Below are positions 33,184 to 40,640 of a stretch of 63,660 bases of DNA, one piece after another (within the stretch, counting starts at the first letter, position 1; each line of letters starts with the position of its first letter). The stretch lies in contig JAGCGA010000031.1 in assembly GCA_017649855.1 (NCBI GenBank), forward strand, positions 1 to 63,660, read 5' to 3'. Source of the stretch: Bacteroidales bacterium. Lineage in GTDB: Bacteria > Bacteroidota > Bacteroidia > Bacteroidales > WCHB1-69. The translations under genes were made by a program, and so were the position numbers. The notes beneath the pieces were generated by a model. That model was not told the DNA's origin and did no database searches. It saw nothing but the letters and a program-made list of their open reading frames with translations.

Positions 33184-33576
33184 ATGGAAAAACAGAATCC
33201 TATTGAAGAAGCACGGCGTTACGTCGCCAATGCTGAGGAAGTCATTCAAAAAGCCCTATATGACCCTGAAACAAAATCATATAGGGACAGCAAGTATATT
33301 AAGACAGCGGGAGACATTCTGTGGAAAGGGTGTTTGATAGCCTTGGATGCCGTATTAGGTGTTCGAAAAGGCAAAGGGCGTCCATCCATACAGAAATACA
33401 GGGAGGCTGCCAGCAAACGGGACAACAAGCTTCTCCAATTTTTAAACATAGGCTATGACACTGCGCACCTTGTCATGGGGTACGACGGGAACAAAGGCAA
33501 GAAAGTCTGCGATGCAGGCTTCGAATATGCCAACGCCATCATCGATCGCTGTGCGCTACTGGCTCCAACGACTTAG
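33184..33576 (+). CDS. Small helical protein, DUF5618-like
   Basis: 130 residues from ATG 33184. An all-helical, cytosolic-type sequence (NPIEEARRYVANAEEVIQKA, AGDILWKGCLIALDAVLGVR, LLQFLNIGYDTAHLVMGYDG, VCDAGFEYANAIIDRCALL) that resembles the DUF5618 family of Bacteroidota: a central GxPSIQKYREAASKRD helix pair and a bundle typical of HEPN-like or helical-adaptor folds. There is no catalytic motif I can defend. It has its own promoter and sits between a REP cluster and the convergent asd gene, only four bases separating the stops. HEPN-like relatives often pair with nucleotidyltransferases, but none is adjacent. Confidence 0.7.
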   Translation: MEKQNPIEEARRYVANAEEVIQKALYDPETKSYRDSKYIKTAGDILWKGCLIALDAVLGVRKGKGRPSIQKYREAASKRDNKLLQFLNIGYDTAHLVMGYDGNKGKKVCDAGFEYANAIIDRCALLAPTT

Positions 33577-33580
33577 TATA

Positions 33581-34567
33581 TTATATGAAGTGCGCCTGCA
33601 CCCACTGGGCAATCTGCACCGCATTGGTGGCGGCGCCCTTGCGCAGGTTGTCGGCTACCACCCAGAGGTTCAGCGTCCTGGCTTGTGACTCGTCACGACG
33701 GACACGCCCGACGAAGACCTCGTCCTTGCCCTCCGCGAAGAGCGGCATGGGATAGACATTGTGGGCGGGATCGTCCTGTAGCACCACGCCAGGCATCTCC
33801 GCCAGGAGACGGCGCACCTCCTCGAGGTCGAATTCCTCATAGAACTCCACGTTGACCGCCTCGGAGTGGCCGCCCGTCACGGGCACGCGCACCACCGTGG
33901 CCGTGACCGCGATCTCGGGGTCACGCAGGATCTTGCGGGTCTCATTCAGCAACTTCATCTCCTCGGTGGTATAGCCGTTAGGCTCGAAGGTGCCGCCGTG
34001 CGGGAAGAGGTTCATGTCGATCTGGTAGGGATAGACCTTCTCGCCCGCGATGCCGGCGCGCTCGTCGCGAAGCTGCTGCACCGCCTTCATGCCCGTGCCG
34101 GTGATCGACTGGTACGTGGAGACCACGATCCGCTTGATTCTGTAACGCTTATGGAGAGGAGCCAAGGCCATCACCATCTGGATGGTTGAACAGTTGGGGT
34201 TGGCGATGATCTTGTCGGCGGCTGTCAGCACGTCGCCGTTGATCTCCGGCACCACGAGGGGCTTGTCGGGATCACTGCGCCATGCGGAGGAGTTGTCCAC
34301 CACCACCGTGCCCTGCTGCGCGAAAAGAGGGGCGTACTGCAGGGAAGGACCGCTGCCCGCGGAGAAGATGGCTATGTCGGGACGCTGCGCGATGGCATCC
34401 TCCACCGAGACCACCCGGTAGGTCTTGCCCGCAAACTCCACCTCCTTGCCCACGGAACGGGCAGAAGCGGCAGGGATAAATGTACAATCACCATATCCTC
34501 TTTCTTCCAATACTTTACGCATAACGCCACCCACCAAACCGGTGGCTCCGACCAAAGCTATTTTCAT
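33581..34567 (-). CDS. asd: Aspartate-semialdehyde dehydrogenase
   Basis: 328 residues. It reduces aspartyl-4-phosphate with NADPH to aspartate semialdehyde, the branch point to lysine/diaminopimelate, threonine and methionine. The N-terminal nucleotide-binding loop is VGATGLVGGVMRKVLEERG. The catalytic cysteine is Cys126 in IIANPNCSTIQMVMAL. The substrate-site block is RVPVTGGHSEAVNVEF with the catalytic histidine, and FIPAASARSVGKEV is typical. Aspartate kinase, the preceding enzyme, is encoded at 52333-53589 rather than next to it. Confidence 0.96.
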   Translation of the reverse strand: MKIALVGATGLVGGVMRKVLEERGYGDCTFIPAASARSVGKEVEFAGKTYRVVSVEDAIAQRPDIAIFSAGSGPSLQYAPLFAQQGTVVVDNSSAWRSDPDKPLVVPEINGDVLTAADKIIANPNCSTIQMVMALAPLHKRYRIKRIVVSTYQSITGTGMKAVQQLRDERAGIAGEKVYPYQIDMNLFPHGGTFEPNGYTTEEMKLLNETRKILRDPEIAVTATVVRVPVTGGHSEAVNVEFYEEFDLEEVRRLLAEMPGVVLQDDPAHNVYPMPLFAEGKDEVFVGRVRRDESQARTLNLWVVADNLRKGAATNAVQIAQWVQAHFI

Positions 34568-34617
34568 AATTTTAATTATTTTTTAAAAGTTATCAACAAT
34601 CTATTGACTTTCGGCTG

Positions 34618-34625
34618 CAAAGATA
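34618..34625 (-). promoter_or_regulatory. -7 promoter box TAtcTTTG for asd
   Basis: The minus strand reads TATCTTTGCAGCC, about 50 bases before ATG 34567, back to back with a plus-strand box at 34627. Confidence 0.6.
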
Positions 34626-34626
34626 G

Positions 34627-34634
34627 TATTTTTG
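34627..34634 (+). promoter_or_regulatory. -7 promoter box TAttTTTG facing the lamin-tail gene
   Basis: TATTTTTGC lies about 250 bases upstream of ATG 34885, so a transcript from here would include the 32-bp repeats in its leader. Confidence 0.5.
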
Positions 34635-34657
34635 CAATATCAAAACACGAAGATTTT

Positions 34658-34785
34658 ACCGCAAAGGCACAAAGGGCACAAAGATGATTACCGCAAAGGT
34701 ACGAAGGGCACAAAGATGATGACCACGAAGGCACGAAGGGCACAAAGATGGTGACCACGAAGGCACAAAGGGCACAAAGTAAATG
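34658..34785 (+). repeat. Four tandem 32-bp repeats
   Basis: Units start at 34658, 34690, 34722 and 34754 and read ACC(G/A)(C)(A/G)AAGG(C/T)AC(A/G)AAGG then GCACAAAGATG(A/G)T(T/G). They are contiguous, without spacers, so this is not a CRISPR. The purine-rich plus strand has little hairpin potential. The repeats occupy most of the gene-free 34568-34884 stretch, which also holds the divergent promoters of asd and the lamin-tail gene. Confidence 0.92.
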
Positions 34786-34884
34786 GAGAAACAAATAGTT
34801 TTGGAGCCCCTCCACCTTTGCTCACAATTTTCAATTCTCAATTCTAAATTTATTAAACTCGTTCTTACTCATCACGCACTAAAC

Positions 34885-36603
34885 ATGAAAAGCATCAACA
34901 GAAACCACTTATGGCTGGCCTCCTTTCTACTATTAGCCTTACAAGGCAGCCTCTTGGGGCAAATCAGGCGGTACGATATCATCATCAGCGAGATCATGGC
35001 GGACCCCACGCCGGCGGTCGGGCTACCCGCGGCGGAGTACGTGGAGCTTCACAACCGCACCGACAGTGCCTGTCTTCTGGTGGGCTGCACCTTGCGGTTA
35101 GGCAACACTGCCAAGGCGCTGCCGGCCATCAGCATGGACAGCGGGGGCTATGCGATCGTGGTGGCGGAGAAGTACCGCGGCGACTTCGAGCCCTTGGGCA
35201 TTGAGGTCTACACCCTCTCGTCGCTAAGCATCACCGACGGCGGGCAGCTGTTGACTCTGAACGACGCGTCGGGGGCGATCCTTCACAGCGTTGCCTTCCG
35301 CAAGCAGTGGCACGAGGCGCGCATCAAGCAGGATGGCGGCTGGTCGCTGGAGTTGATGGACGACCGTCAGCCCTGGCTGGGACAGGAGGGGTGGGCCTCG
35401 TCGGTGGACCCGTCGGGCGGCACCCCGGGACGTGCGAACTCACACGCGCCCTTGCCGCCCGACCGGACAGCGCCGCTCCTCTGGCGGGCCACGATGCCCG
35501 ACAGTCTCACCTTGCGACTATGGTGCAGCGAGCCACTCGCCCCTCCGGCCACCTCAGGCGGGGACCCCTTTGAGCTGACGCCGGGGATCCTCCTGGTGGG
35601 AGTCACGGAGGTGCCGCCGCATTACGACGCCCTGGACCTGCACCTGGCGGCGGCACCGGACAGCCTCACCCGCTATCGGGCAATCGTAACGGGAGGGCTC
35701 ACCGACTGCGCCGGCAACGCCATGGCGGTCGGCGCTGCCCTGGAATGGGGCATGGCCCATCCGCCCGAAGCGGGCGACCTTATCATCAACGAGCTGCTCT
35801 CCCACCCCTTGGGCGGCACCGACGCCGACTTCGTGGAGCTCTACAACCGCTCGGACCATCTCCTCGACCTCAAGGCCGTCAAGATCGGCAGCGGAGGCGA
35901 CACGTTGCCCGACAAGGCCGTGACTGCCGTCAGCAGCGGCATGCTGCTGCCACCCGGCCATTACGTGGCGCTCTGCAAAGACCGGCGGCTGACGCTCACC
36001 GAGTACAACTGTCGCGACCCGCTGGCCCTGGTGCCCTGCGACTCCCTACCCGCCTACGCCAACAGCGCCGGGGTGGTCTTCGTCACCGACTACGGGCTGC
36101 GCCCGATCGACCGGCTGGCCTACGATGAAGGGATGCACTACGGCCGCCTCACCAGCACAGAAGGGGTCAGTCTGGAGCGGCTGGACCCGGAGCGGCCGAC
36201 GCAGGACGACGGCAACTGGCACTCGGCGGCCGAGAGTGTCGGCTTCGCCACCCCCGGCTATGCCAACTCCCAGCAGGCGCCGATCGTCAGCGACGGCGAC
36301 CTCACCGTCGAGCCGGAGGTCTTCTCGCCCGACAACGACGGCTTTGAAGACTTCGCATGCATCCGCCTGCAGCTGCCGGCGAACGAGTGCCGGCTCTCCA
36401 TCTGCCTCTACGACCAGCGGGGCACGCCGGTGCGCCATCTCGTCAACAACGCCCTATGCGGCACGGAGGCCCTGTACCGCTGGGATGGCGACGACGACCG
36501 GGGGCAGCCCGTGCCCAGCGGCCTCTACATCGTGGACGCCCGATGGTGGCATGCCGAGCGACGCCCCGGTCACCGCCGAAAAGTGGTGGCCGTGTACAAC
36601 TGA
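34885..36603 (+). CDS. Secreted lamin-tail-domain protein with FlgD-like C-terminal Ig domain
   Basis: 572 residues from ATG 34885; the frame extends upstream but the signal peptide WLASFLLLALQGSLLG|QIRR fits this start. Residues about 27-150 are a first lamin-tail domain (IIISEIMADPTPAVGLPAAE, EYVELHNRTDSACLLVG). An Ig-like spacer (about 190-280) follows, then a second lamin-tail domain from about 290 (GDLIINELLSHPLGGTDADF, VELYNRSDHLLDL). The end, from about 478, is a FlgD-type Ig fold (EVFSPDNDGFEDFACIRLQL, YRWDGDDDRGQPVPSGLYIV). Such proteins are exported to the Bacteroidota cell surface; the FlgD-like end may act as part of the export signal, but a canonical sorting domain is not obvious. 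Substrate and role unknown. MBL-fold hydrolase follows with its own promoter. Confidence 0.88.
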   Translation: MKSINRNHLWLASFLLLALQGSLLGQIRRYDIIISEIMADPTPAVGLPAAEYVELHNRTDSACLLVGCTLRLGNTAKALPAISMDSGGYAIVVAEKYRGDFEPLGIEVYTLSSLSITDGGQLLTLNDASGAILHSVAFRKQWHEARIKQDGGWSLELMDDRQPWLGQEGWASSVDPSGGTPGRANSHAPLPPDRTAPLLWRATMPDSLTLRLWCSEPLAPPATSGGDPFELTPGILLVGVTEVPPHYDALDLHLAAAPDSLTRYRAIVTGGLTDCAGNAMAVGAALEWGMAHPPEAGDLIINELLSHPLGGTDADFVELYNRSDHLLDLKAVKIGSGGDTLPDKAVTAVSSGMLLPPGHYVALCKDRRLTLTEYNCRDPLALVPCDSLPAYANSAGVVFVTDYGLRPIDRLAYDEGMHYGRLTSTEGVSLERLDPERPTQDDGNWHSAAESVGFATPGYANSQQAPIVSDGDLTVEPEVFSPDNDGFEDFACIRLQLPANECRLSICLYDQRGTPVRHLVNNALCGTEALYRWDGDDDRGQPVPSGLYIVDARWWHAERRPGHRRKVVAVYN

Positions 36604-36616
36604 ACGGATTTTGTTG

Positions 36617-36624
36617 TACTTTTG
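36617..36624 (+). promoter_or_regulatory. -7 promoter box TActTTTG for the MBL-fold gene
   Basis: TACTTTTGCAGCC ends 12 bases before ATG 36637, which leaves a 5' leader of only a few bases and excludes the TTG at 36622 as start. Confidence 0.6.
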
Positions 36625-36636
36625 CAGCCGCTGAAT

Positions 36637-37407
36637 ATGAACGTCACCCTATTGGGCACCGGGACCTCGCAGGGCGTACCTGTAGTGGGCTGCCAGTGTG
36701 CGGTTTGCCGCTCCGACAACCCGAAGGACCATCGTCTGCGCACCGCCGCCTTCGTGGAGGTGGACGGCCAGCACATCCTCCTGGATGCGGGGCCCGACCT
36801 GCGCATGCAGTTGTTGCGCGCGGACATCACCCGCGTGGACGCCGTGCTGGTGACGCATGAGCACAAAGACCATCTGGCAGGGCTGGACGACATCCGACCC
36901 ATCTACTTCATGATGAAGGAGCCCATCCATATCTACACGCTTCCTCGTGTCCTGAAGGTCATCCACAAGGACTATGACTACGCCTTCCGCCAGCACCCCT
37001 ACCCCGGCGTCCCCTCCTTCGTCTTGCACCCAGTGAACAACGAACCCTTCCGGGTGGGAGACGTAGAGATCACGCCCATCCATGTGCGCCACCTCACGCT
37101 CCCCATCTTGGGATACCGCATCCAGGATATGGCTTACATCACCGACGGCAGTTTCATCGCAGAGACGGAATTGCAGAAGCTGACGGGCCTGAAGCTGCTG
37201 GTCATCAATGCCTTGAGAATCAAAGAGCACTACTCGCACTTCAACCTGCAGCAGGCGTTGGCCATCATCGAGCGGCTGCAGCCGGAGCGGGCGGTCATCA
37301 CGCACGTGTCGCACGAGATGGGACTCTACGAAGAAGTCTCTCAGGATTTGCCGCCCAACGTGGAGATTGGCTACGACGGATGGTGCATGGAAATAAAAAA
37401 TGAATAG
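36637..37407 (+). CDS. MBL-fold metallo-hydrolase (PhnP/RNase Z-like)
   Basis: 256 residues. The N-terminus MNVTLLGTGTSQGVPVVGC is typical of the PhnP-like subfamily, and the nearby CQCAVCRSDNPKDHRLRTAA carries the Cys-x2-Cys that binds a structural zinc in PhnP. The metal site is THEHKDHLAGLDD (HxHxDH), with later histidines in HVRHLTLPILGYRI, TDGSF and THVSHEMG. PhnP is a cyclic phosphodiesterase, and related enzymes cleave phosphodiesters, but without phn genes around it the substrate cannot be assigned. Cytosolic, no signal peptide. Confidence 0.9.
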   Translation: MNVTLLGTGTSQGVPVVGCQCAVCRSDNPKDHRLRTAAFVEVDGQHILLDAGPDLRMQLLRADITRVDAVLVTHEHKDHLAGLDDIRPIYFMMKEPIHIYTLPRVLKVIHKDYDYAFRQHPYPGVPSFVLHPVNNEPFRVGDVEITPIHVRHLTLPILGYRIQDMAYITDGSFIAETELQKLTGLKLLVINALRIKEHYSHFNLQQALAIIERLQPERAVITHVSHEMGLYEEVSQDLPPNVEIGYDGWCMEIKNE

Positions 37408-37428
37408 TGGAATAAAAAGAAAAAATAG

Positions 37429-37436
37429 TATATTTG
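37429..37436 (+). promoter_or_regulatory. -7 promoter box TAtaTTTG for the 2-oxoacid oxidoreductase operon
   Basis: TATATTTGCACCC lies about 70 bases before the first gene of the operon (ATG 37506). Confidence 0.55.
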
Positions 37437-37505
37437 CACCCGTCATTTTTAGCAGGCAAAAAACAACAACTAATCAAATTTATAAATTCTAAAACACATT
37501 GAATT

Positions 37506-37727
37506 ATGGCATTTAAAGGAGCTTTAATCATCGACACGGAGAAGTGCAAAGGTTGTGCCGTCTGTATCACAGGCTGTCCCAACCAGTGTATCGCACTTTC
37601 CAAACACGTAAATGCAAAGGGTTACAATTACCTTGAGGTTGTGAAAGAAGACAGCTGCATCGGTTGCGCCAACTGTGCGGTCATCTGTCCGGACGGCGTC
37701 ATCGAGGTTTACCGTGCGAAGGAGTAA
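37506..37727 (+). CDS. Ferredoxin-like delta subunit of 2-oxoacid:ferredoxin oxidoreductase
   Basis: 73 residues with two complete [4Fe-4S] binding motifs, CKGCAVCITGCP and CIGCANCAVICP, each followed by the conserved proline. It is the electron-transfer subunit of a four-subunit complex whose alpha, beta and gamma subunits are encoded directly downstream. It carries electrons released by oxidative decarboxylation of a 2-oxo acid towards soluble ferredoxin. The gene order delta-alpha-beta-gamma is the standard order in Bacteroidales. Confidence 0.95.
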   Translation: MAFKGALIIDTEKCKGCAVCITGCPNQCIALSKHVNAKGYNYLEVVKEDSCIGCANCAVICPDGVIEVYRAKE

Positions 37728-37786
37728 TCCATTCATCCCTTAGAATTAATCGAAATAACAATTAACAACAAAACAACTTAGTAAAA

Positions 37787-38866
37787 ATGGCAAAAGAATT
37801 AAAATTAATGAAGGGTAATCAAGCCATTGCAGAGGCTGCCATCCGCTGTGGTTGCGACGGATATTTCGGATATCCCATCACGCCGCAGAGTGAGGTGTTG
37901 GAGCATCTGATGGCTGAGAGACCATATCTGACAACCGGCATGGTTGTTCTTCAAGCCGAGAGTGAATTAGCATCCATCAACATGGTGTATGCCGGTGCAG
38001 CTGCTGGCAAGCGCGTCATGACCTCCTCCTCATCCCCTGGTTTCTCCTTGATGCAGGAAGGACTTTCCTACATTGCAGGCGCAGAGCTGCCCGCTTTGTG
38101 TGTCAATGTGGTACGTGGCGGCCCTGGCTTGGGAACCATCCAACCCTCCCAGTCCGACTATTTCCAGACCACCAAGGGTGGCGGTCATGGCGACTATCGT
38201 CTGATCACCCTCGCCCCTGCTTCCGTACAAGAGATGTACGACTTCGTGGAGCTGGGCTTCGACTTGGCTTTCAAATACCGCAACCCCGTTGCCATCCTCT
38301 CTGACGGTGTCATCGGCCAGGTGATGGAGAAAGTCATGGTGGACGACTACAAACCGCGTTGGACGGATGAATATATTGAAAAGACTTGTCCTTGGGCAGC
38401 CACTGGCCATCGTTCCACGGGCAAGCACAGAATCGTGACTTCTCTTGAGTTGGAGGCTTTGAAGCAAGAGGCCATCAACGACAGAATCCAGGCTAAATAC
38501 AGAAAGTGCGAAGAAGAAGATGCCCGTTACGAGGCCATCCAATGCGATGATGCCGAGTATCTGTTCGTGGCATACGGCTCTGCTGCCCGTATCTGCATGA
38601 AGACCATCGAGTTGGCACGTGCAGAAGGCATCAAGGTCGGTCTGGTTCGCCCGATCACCCTGTGGCCGTTCCCGACGAAGGCAGTTGCCGAGATTGGCGG
38701 TCGCATGAAGAAGATCCTCAGCGTGGAGATGAACGCCGGCCAGATGATCGAAGACGTGAAGTTGGCGGTGGGCTGCAAAGTTCCGGTAGAGCACTTCGGC
38801 CGCTACGGTGGTGTCATCCCGACCCCGATCGAGATCTTCGAGGCATTGAAAAAAATGGTTAAATAA
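37787..38866 (+). CDS. vorB: 2-oxoacid:ferredoxin oxidoreductase alpha subunit (VorB/KorA type)
   Basis: 359 residues. It carries the pyrimidine-binding part of the thiamine diphosphate site: GCDGYFGYPITPQSEVLEHL, the conserved QAESELASINMVYAGAAAGK with its Glu, TSSSSPGFSLMQEGLSYIAG, and GPGLGTIQPSQSDYFQTTKG. The complex converts a branched-chain 2-oxo acid (VOR) or 2-oxoglutarate (KOR) plus CoA to acyl-CoA, CO2 and reduced ferredoxin. This short alpha subunit without fused gamma domain is usually annotated VorB; I cannot separate the VOR and KOR substrates from sequence. It implies an anaerobic lifestyle. Confidence 0.92.
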   Translation: MAKELKLMKGNQAIAEAAIRCGCDGYFGYPITPQSEVLEHLMAERPYLTTGMVVLQAESELASINMVYAGAAAGKRVMTSSSSPGFSLMQEGLSYIAGAELPALCVNVVRGGPGLGTIQPSQSDYFQTTKGGGHGDYRLITLAPASVQEMYDFVELGFDLAFKYRNPVAILSDGVIGQVMEKVMVDDYKPRWTDEYIEKTCPWAATGHRSTGKHRIVTSLELEALKQEAINDRIQAKYRKCEEEDARYEAIQCDDAEYLFVAYGSAARICMKTIELARAEGIKVGLVRPITLWPFPTKAVAEIGGRMKKILSVEMNAGQMIEDVKLAVGCKVPVEHFGRYGGVIPTPIEIFEALKKMVK

Positions 38867-38883
38867 TTAAAGCACTTGAAATT

Positions 38884-39726
38884 ATGACAAGAGAAGATAT
38901 AATCAAACCCGAAAACTTGGTGTATAAACGCACTCCGGTTCTCACGGATGCAACCATGCACTATTGTCCAGGCTGCGGTCACGGTGTGGTTCACAGAATC
39001 ATCGCCGAGGTGATCGAAGAGATGGGCATCCAGGATAATGTCATCGGTATCTCCCCTGTGGGTTGTTCCGTTTTGGCATACAACTATTTTGATGTGGACT
39101 TTGTAGAGGCCGCCCACGGTCGTGCTCCGGCCTGCGCCTCCGCCATCAAGCGTCTGCGTCCCGAGACCTTCGTATTCTCCTACCAGGGCGACGGCGACTT
39201 GGCATCTATCGGCTGCGCCGAGGTGATGCACGCCTGCAACCGTGGTGAGAACATCACGATGATCTTCATCAACAACGGTATCTATGGTATGACCGGCGGT
39301 CAGATGGCTCCCACCACCTTGGAAGGTATGGAGACTGTGACCTGTCCTTACGGCCGTGATCCCGAGATCATGGGACACACCATGCGTCTCACCGAGATGC
39401 TGGCCCAGCTGCCCGGCACCTACTATGTGACCCGCCAGGCTGTTTACACCCCCGCTCTCGCCAGAAAGTGCAAGAAAGCCATCCGCACCGCCTTCGAGAA
39501 CCAGAAACTCAAAAAAGGCGTCTCCTTCGTAGAGGTGACCTCCAACTGTAACTCCGGCTGGAAGATGACCCCTGTACAAGCCAACAAGTGGATGGAGGAG
39601 AACACCCTCAAGTTCTTCCCGCTCGGCGACATGAAAGTGGACGGCAAGTTCGACCCGAAATTCATCGAGCGCGTAGGCACATTCGATCAACCCAATGAGA
39701 CCATCTTCTCATTGAGAAAAAAATAA
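38884..39726 (+). CDS. 2-oxoacid:ferredoxin oxidoreductase beta subunit (TPP-binding)
   Basis: 280 residues. The TPP/Mg motif is YQGDGDLASIGCAEVMHACN followed by MIFINNGIYGMTGGQMAPTT (GDGD...NN spacing as expected). The N-terminal MHYCPGCGHGVVHRI carries the conserved Cys-x2-Cys-Gly-His of KOR/VOR beta subunits, and IGISPVGCSVLAYNY adds the third conserved cysteine for the internal cluster. It lies 17 bases after the alpha gene and 20 before gamma. Confidence 0.95.
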   Translation: MTREDIIKPENLVYKRTPVLTDATMHYCPGCGHGVVHRIIAEVIEEMGIQDNVIGISPVGCSVLAYNYFDVDFVEAAHGRAPACASAIKRLRPETFVFSYQGDGDLASIGCAEVMHACNRGENITMIFINNGIYGMTGGQMAPTTLEGMETVTCPYGRDPEIMGHTMRLTEMLAQLPGTYYVTRQAVYTPALARKCKKAIRTAFENQKLKKGVSFVEVTSNCNSGWKMTPVQANKWMEENTLKFFPLGDMKVDGKFDPKFIERVGTFDQPNETIFSLRKK

Positions 39727-39746
39727 TCCTTAAAAATCACAAAGAC

Positions 39747-40298
39747 ATGACAGAAGAAATCATTATAGCAGGCTTCGGCGGTCAAGGTGTGCTCTCTATG
39801 GGTAAAATTTTGGCTTACGCCGGCATTATGCAAGACAAGGAGGTCAGCTGGCTTCCTTCCTACGGTCCTGAAATGCGTGGTGGTACCTCCAACGTCACCG
39901 TTATCTTAAGCGACGAGCGCATCTGCTCCCCTTATCTTAACCAGTTCGACACCGCCATCATCCTAAACCAACAGTCTATGGACAAGTTCGAATCAGCCGT
40001 CAAACCTGGCGGTCTGCTGATTTATGACCCCAACGGTATCACCAACCACCCGACCCGCAAGGACATCAACATCTATCAGGTGGCTGCCGCCGACAAGGCC
40101 AACGAACTCGGTATTGCCAAACTGTTCAACATGATCGTCCTCGGCGGTTTCCTCGCTGTGAAACCCCTCGTAACCCCTGAAATGTTACACAAAGGTCTGG
40201 AGAAGTCCCTGCCTGAGCGTCACCACCACCTCATCCCGAAGAATGAGGAGGCTGTGGAGATCGGCAAGACCATCCTTCAACCTTATCATACTTTATAG
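39747..40298 (+). CDS. 2-oxoacid:ferredoxin oxidoreductase gamma subunit
   Basis: 183 residues. It has the typical N-terminus IIIAGFGGQGVLSMGKILAY and the following SWLPSYGPEMRGGTSNVTVI block of the gamma (catalytic-domain III) subunit that binds CoA in this enzyme class. The last gene of the operon, followed directly by a strong terminator at 40306-40337. Confidence 0.95.
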   Translation: MTEEIIIAGFGGQGVLSMGKILAYAGIMQDKEVSWLPSYGPEMRGGTSNVTVILSDERICSPYLNQFDTAIILNQQSMDKFESAVKPGGLLIYDPNGITNHPTRKDINIYQVAAADKANELGIAKLFNMIVLGGFLAVKPLVTPEMLHKGLEKSLPERHHHLIPKNEEAVEIGKTILQPYHTL

Positions 40299-40305
40299 TA
40301 TTTGT

Positions 40306-40337
40306 CATACCCGGGGAGCTCTACATCCCCGGGTATG
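40306..40337 (+). terminator. Intrinsic terminator of the oxidoreductase operon
   Basis: CATACCCGGGGAGCT-CTACATCCCCGGGTATG folds into an 11-bp GC-rich stem with a 10-base loop, followed by TTTTATCATTTT. Confidence 0.88.
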
Positions 40338-40364
40338 TTTTATCATTTTCAAAACATCACAGCT

Positions 40365-40607
40365 ATGAGTACAAAGAAATTATATTTGAGCCAGACCGAC
40401 AAGAAGATTGCCGGCGTTTGTGGCGGCATCGCGGAGTATCTGGATGTAGATCCTACCGTGATCAGAATCATCTTCCTCGTCGCGCTCATCTGCGCCTCCT
40501 TCGGCTTCTGGGCATACATCATCGTCTGGATTGCCGCTCCCAAAGGGCCCGAGATGCCCGGCAGTCCCACGCCCAATCCCAACAACGAATATATCCGGGA
40601 GGAGTAG
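40365..40607 (+). CDS. Small PspC-domain membrane protein
   Basis: 80 residues from ATG 40365; the upstream frame starts inside the terminator. The PspC signature is KKIAGVCGGIAEYLDVDPTV followed by a single membrane helix (IRIIFLVALICASFGFWAYIIVWIA) and a short proline-rich tail. PspC-type proteins respond to envelope stress in several phyla; this short form has no partner psp gene nearby, so only a general membrane role can be inferred. Confidence 0.92.
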   Translation: MSTKKLYLSQTDKKIAGVCGGIAEYLDVDPTVIRIIFLVALICASFGFWAYIIVWIAAPKGPEMPGSPTPNPNNEYIREE

Positions 40608-40640
40608 TCCCTACCCCATTTTTCCCCTTTCAGGCTTTGC

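Noticed and set aside
34658..34785. CRISPR array
   Set aside because: The 32-bp units are contiguous without spacers and there are no cas genes.
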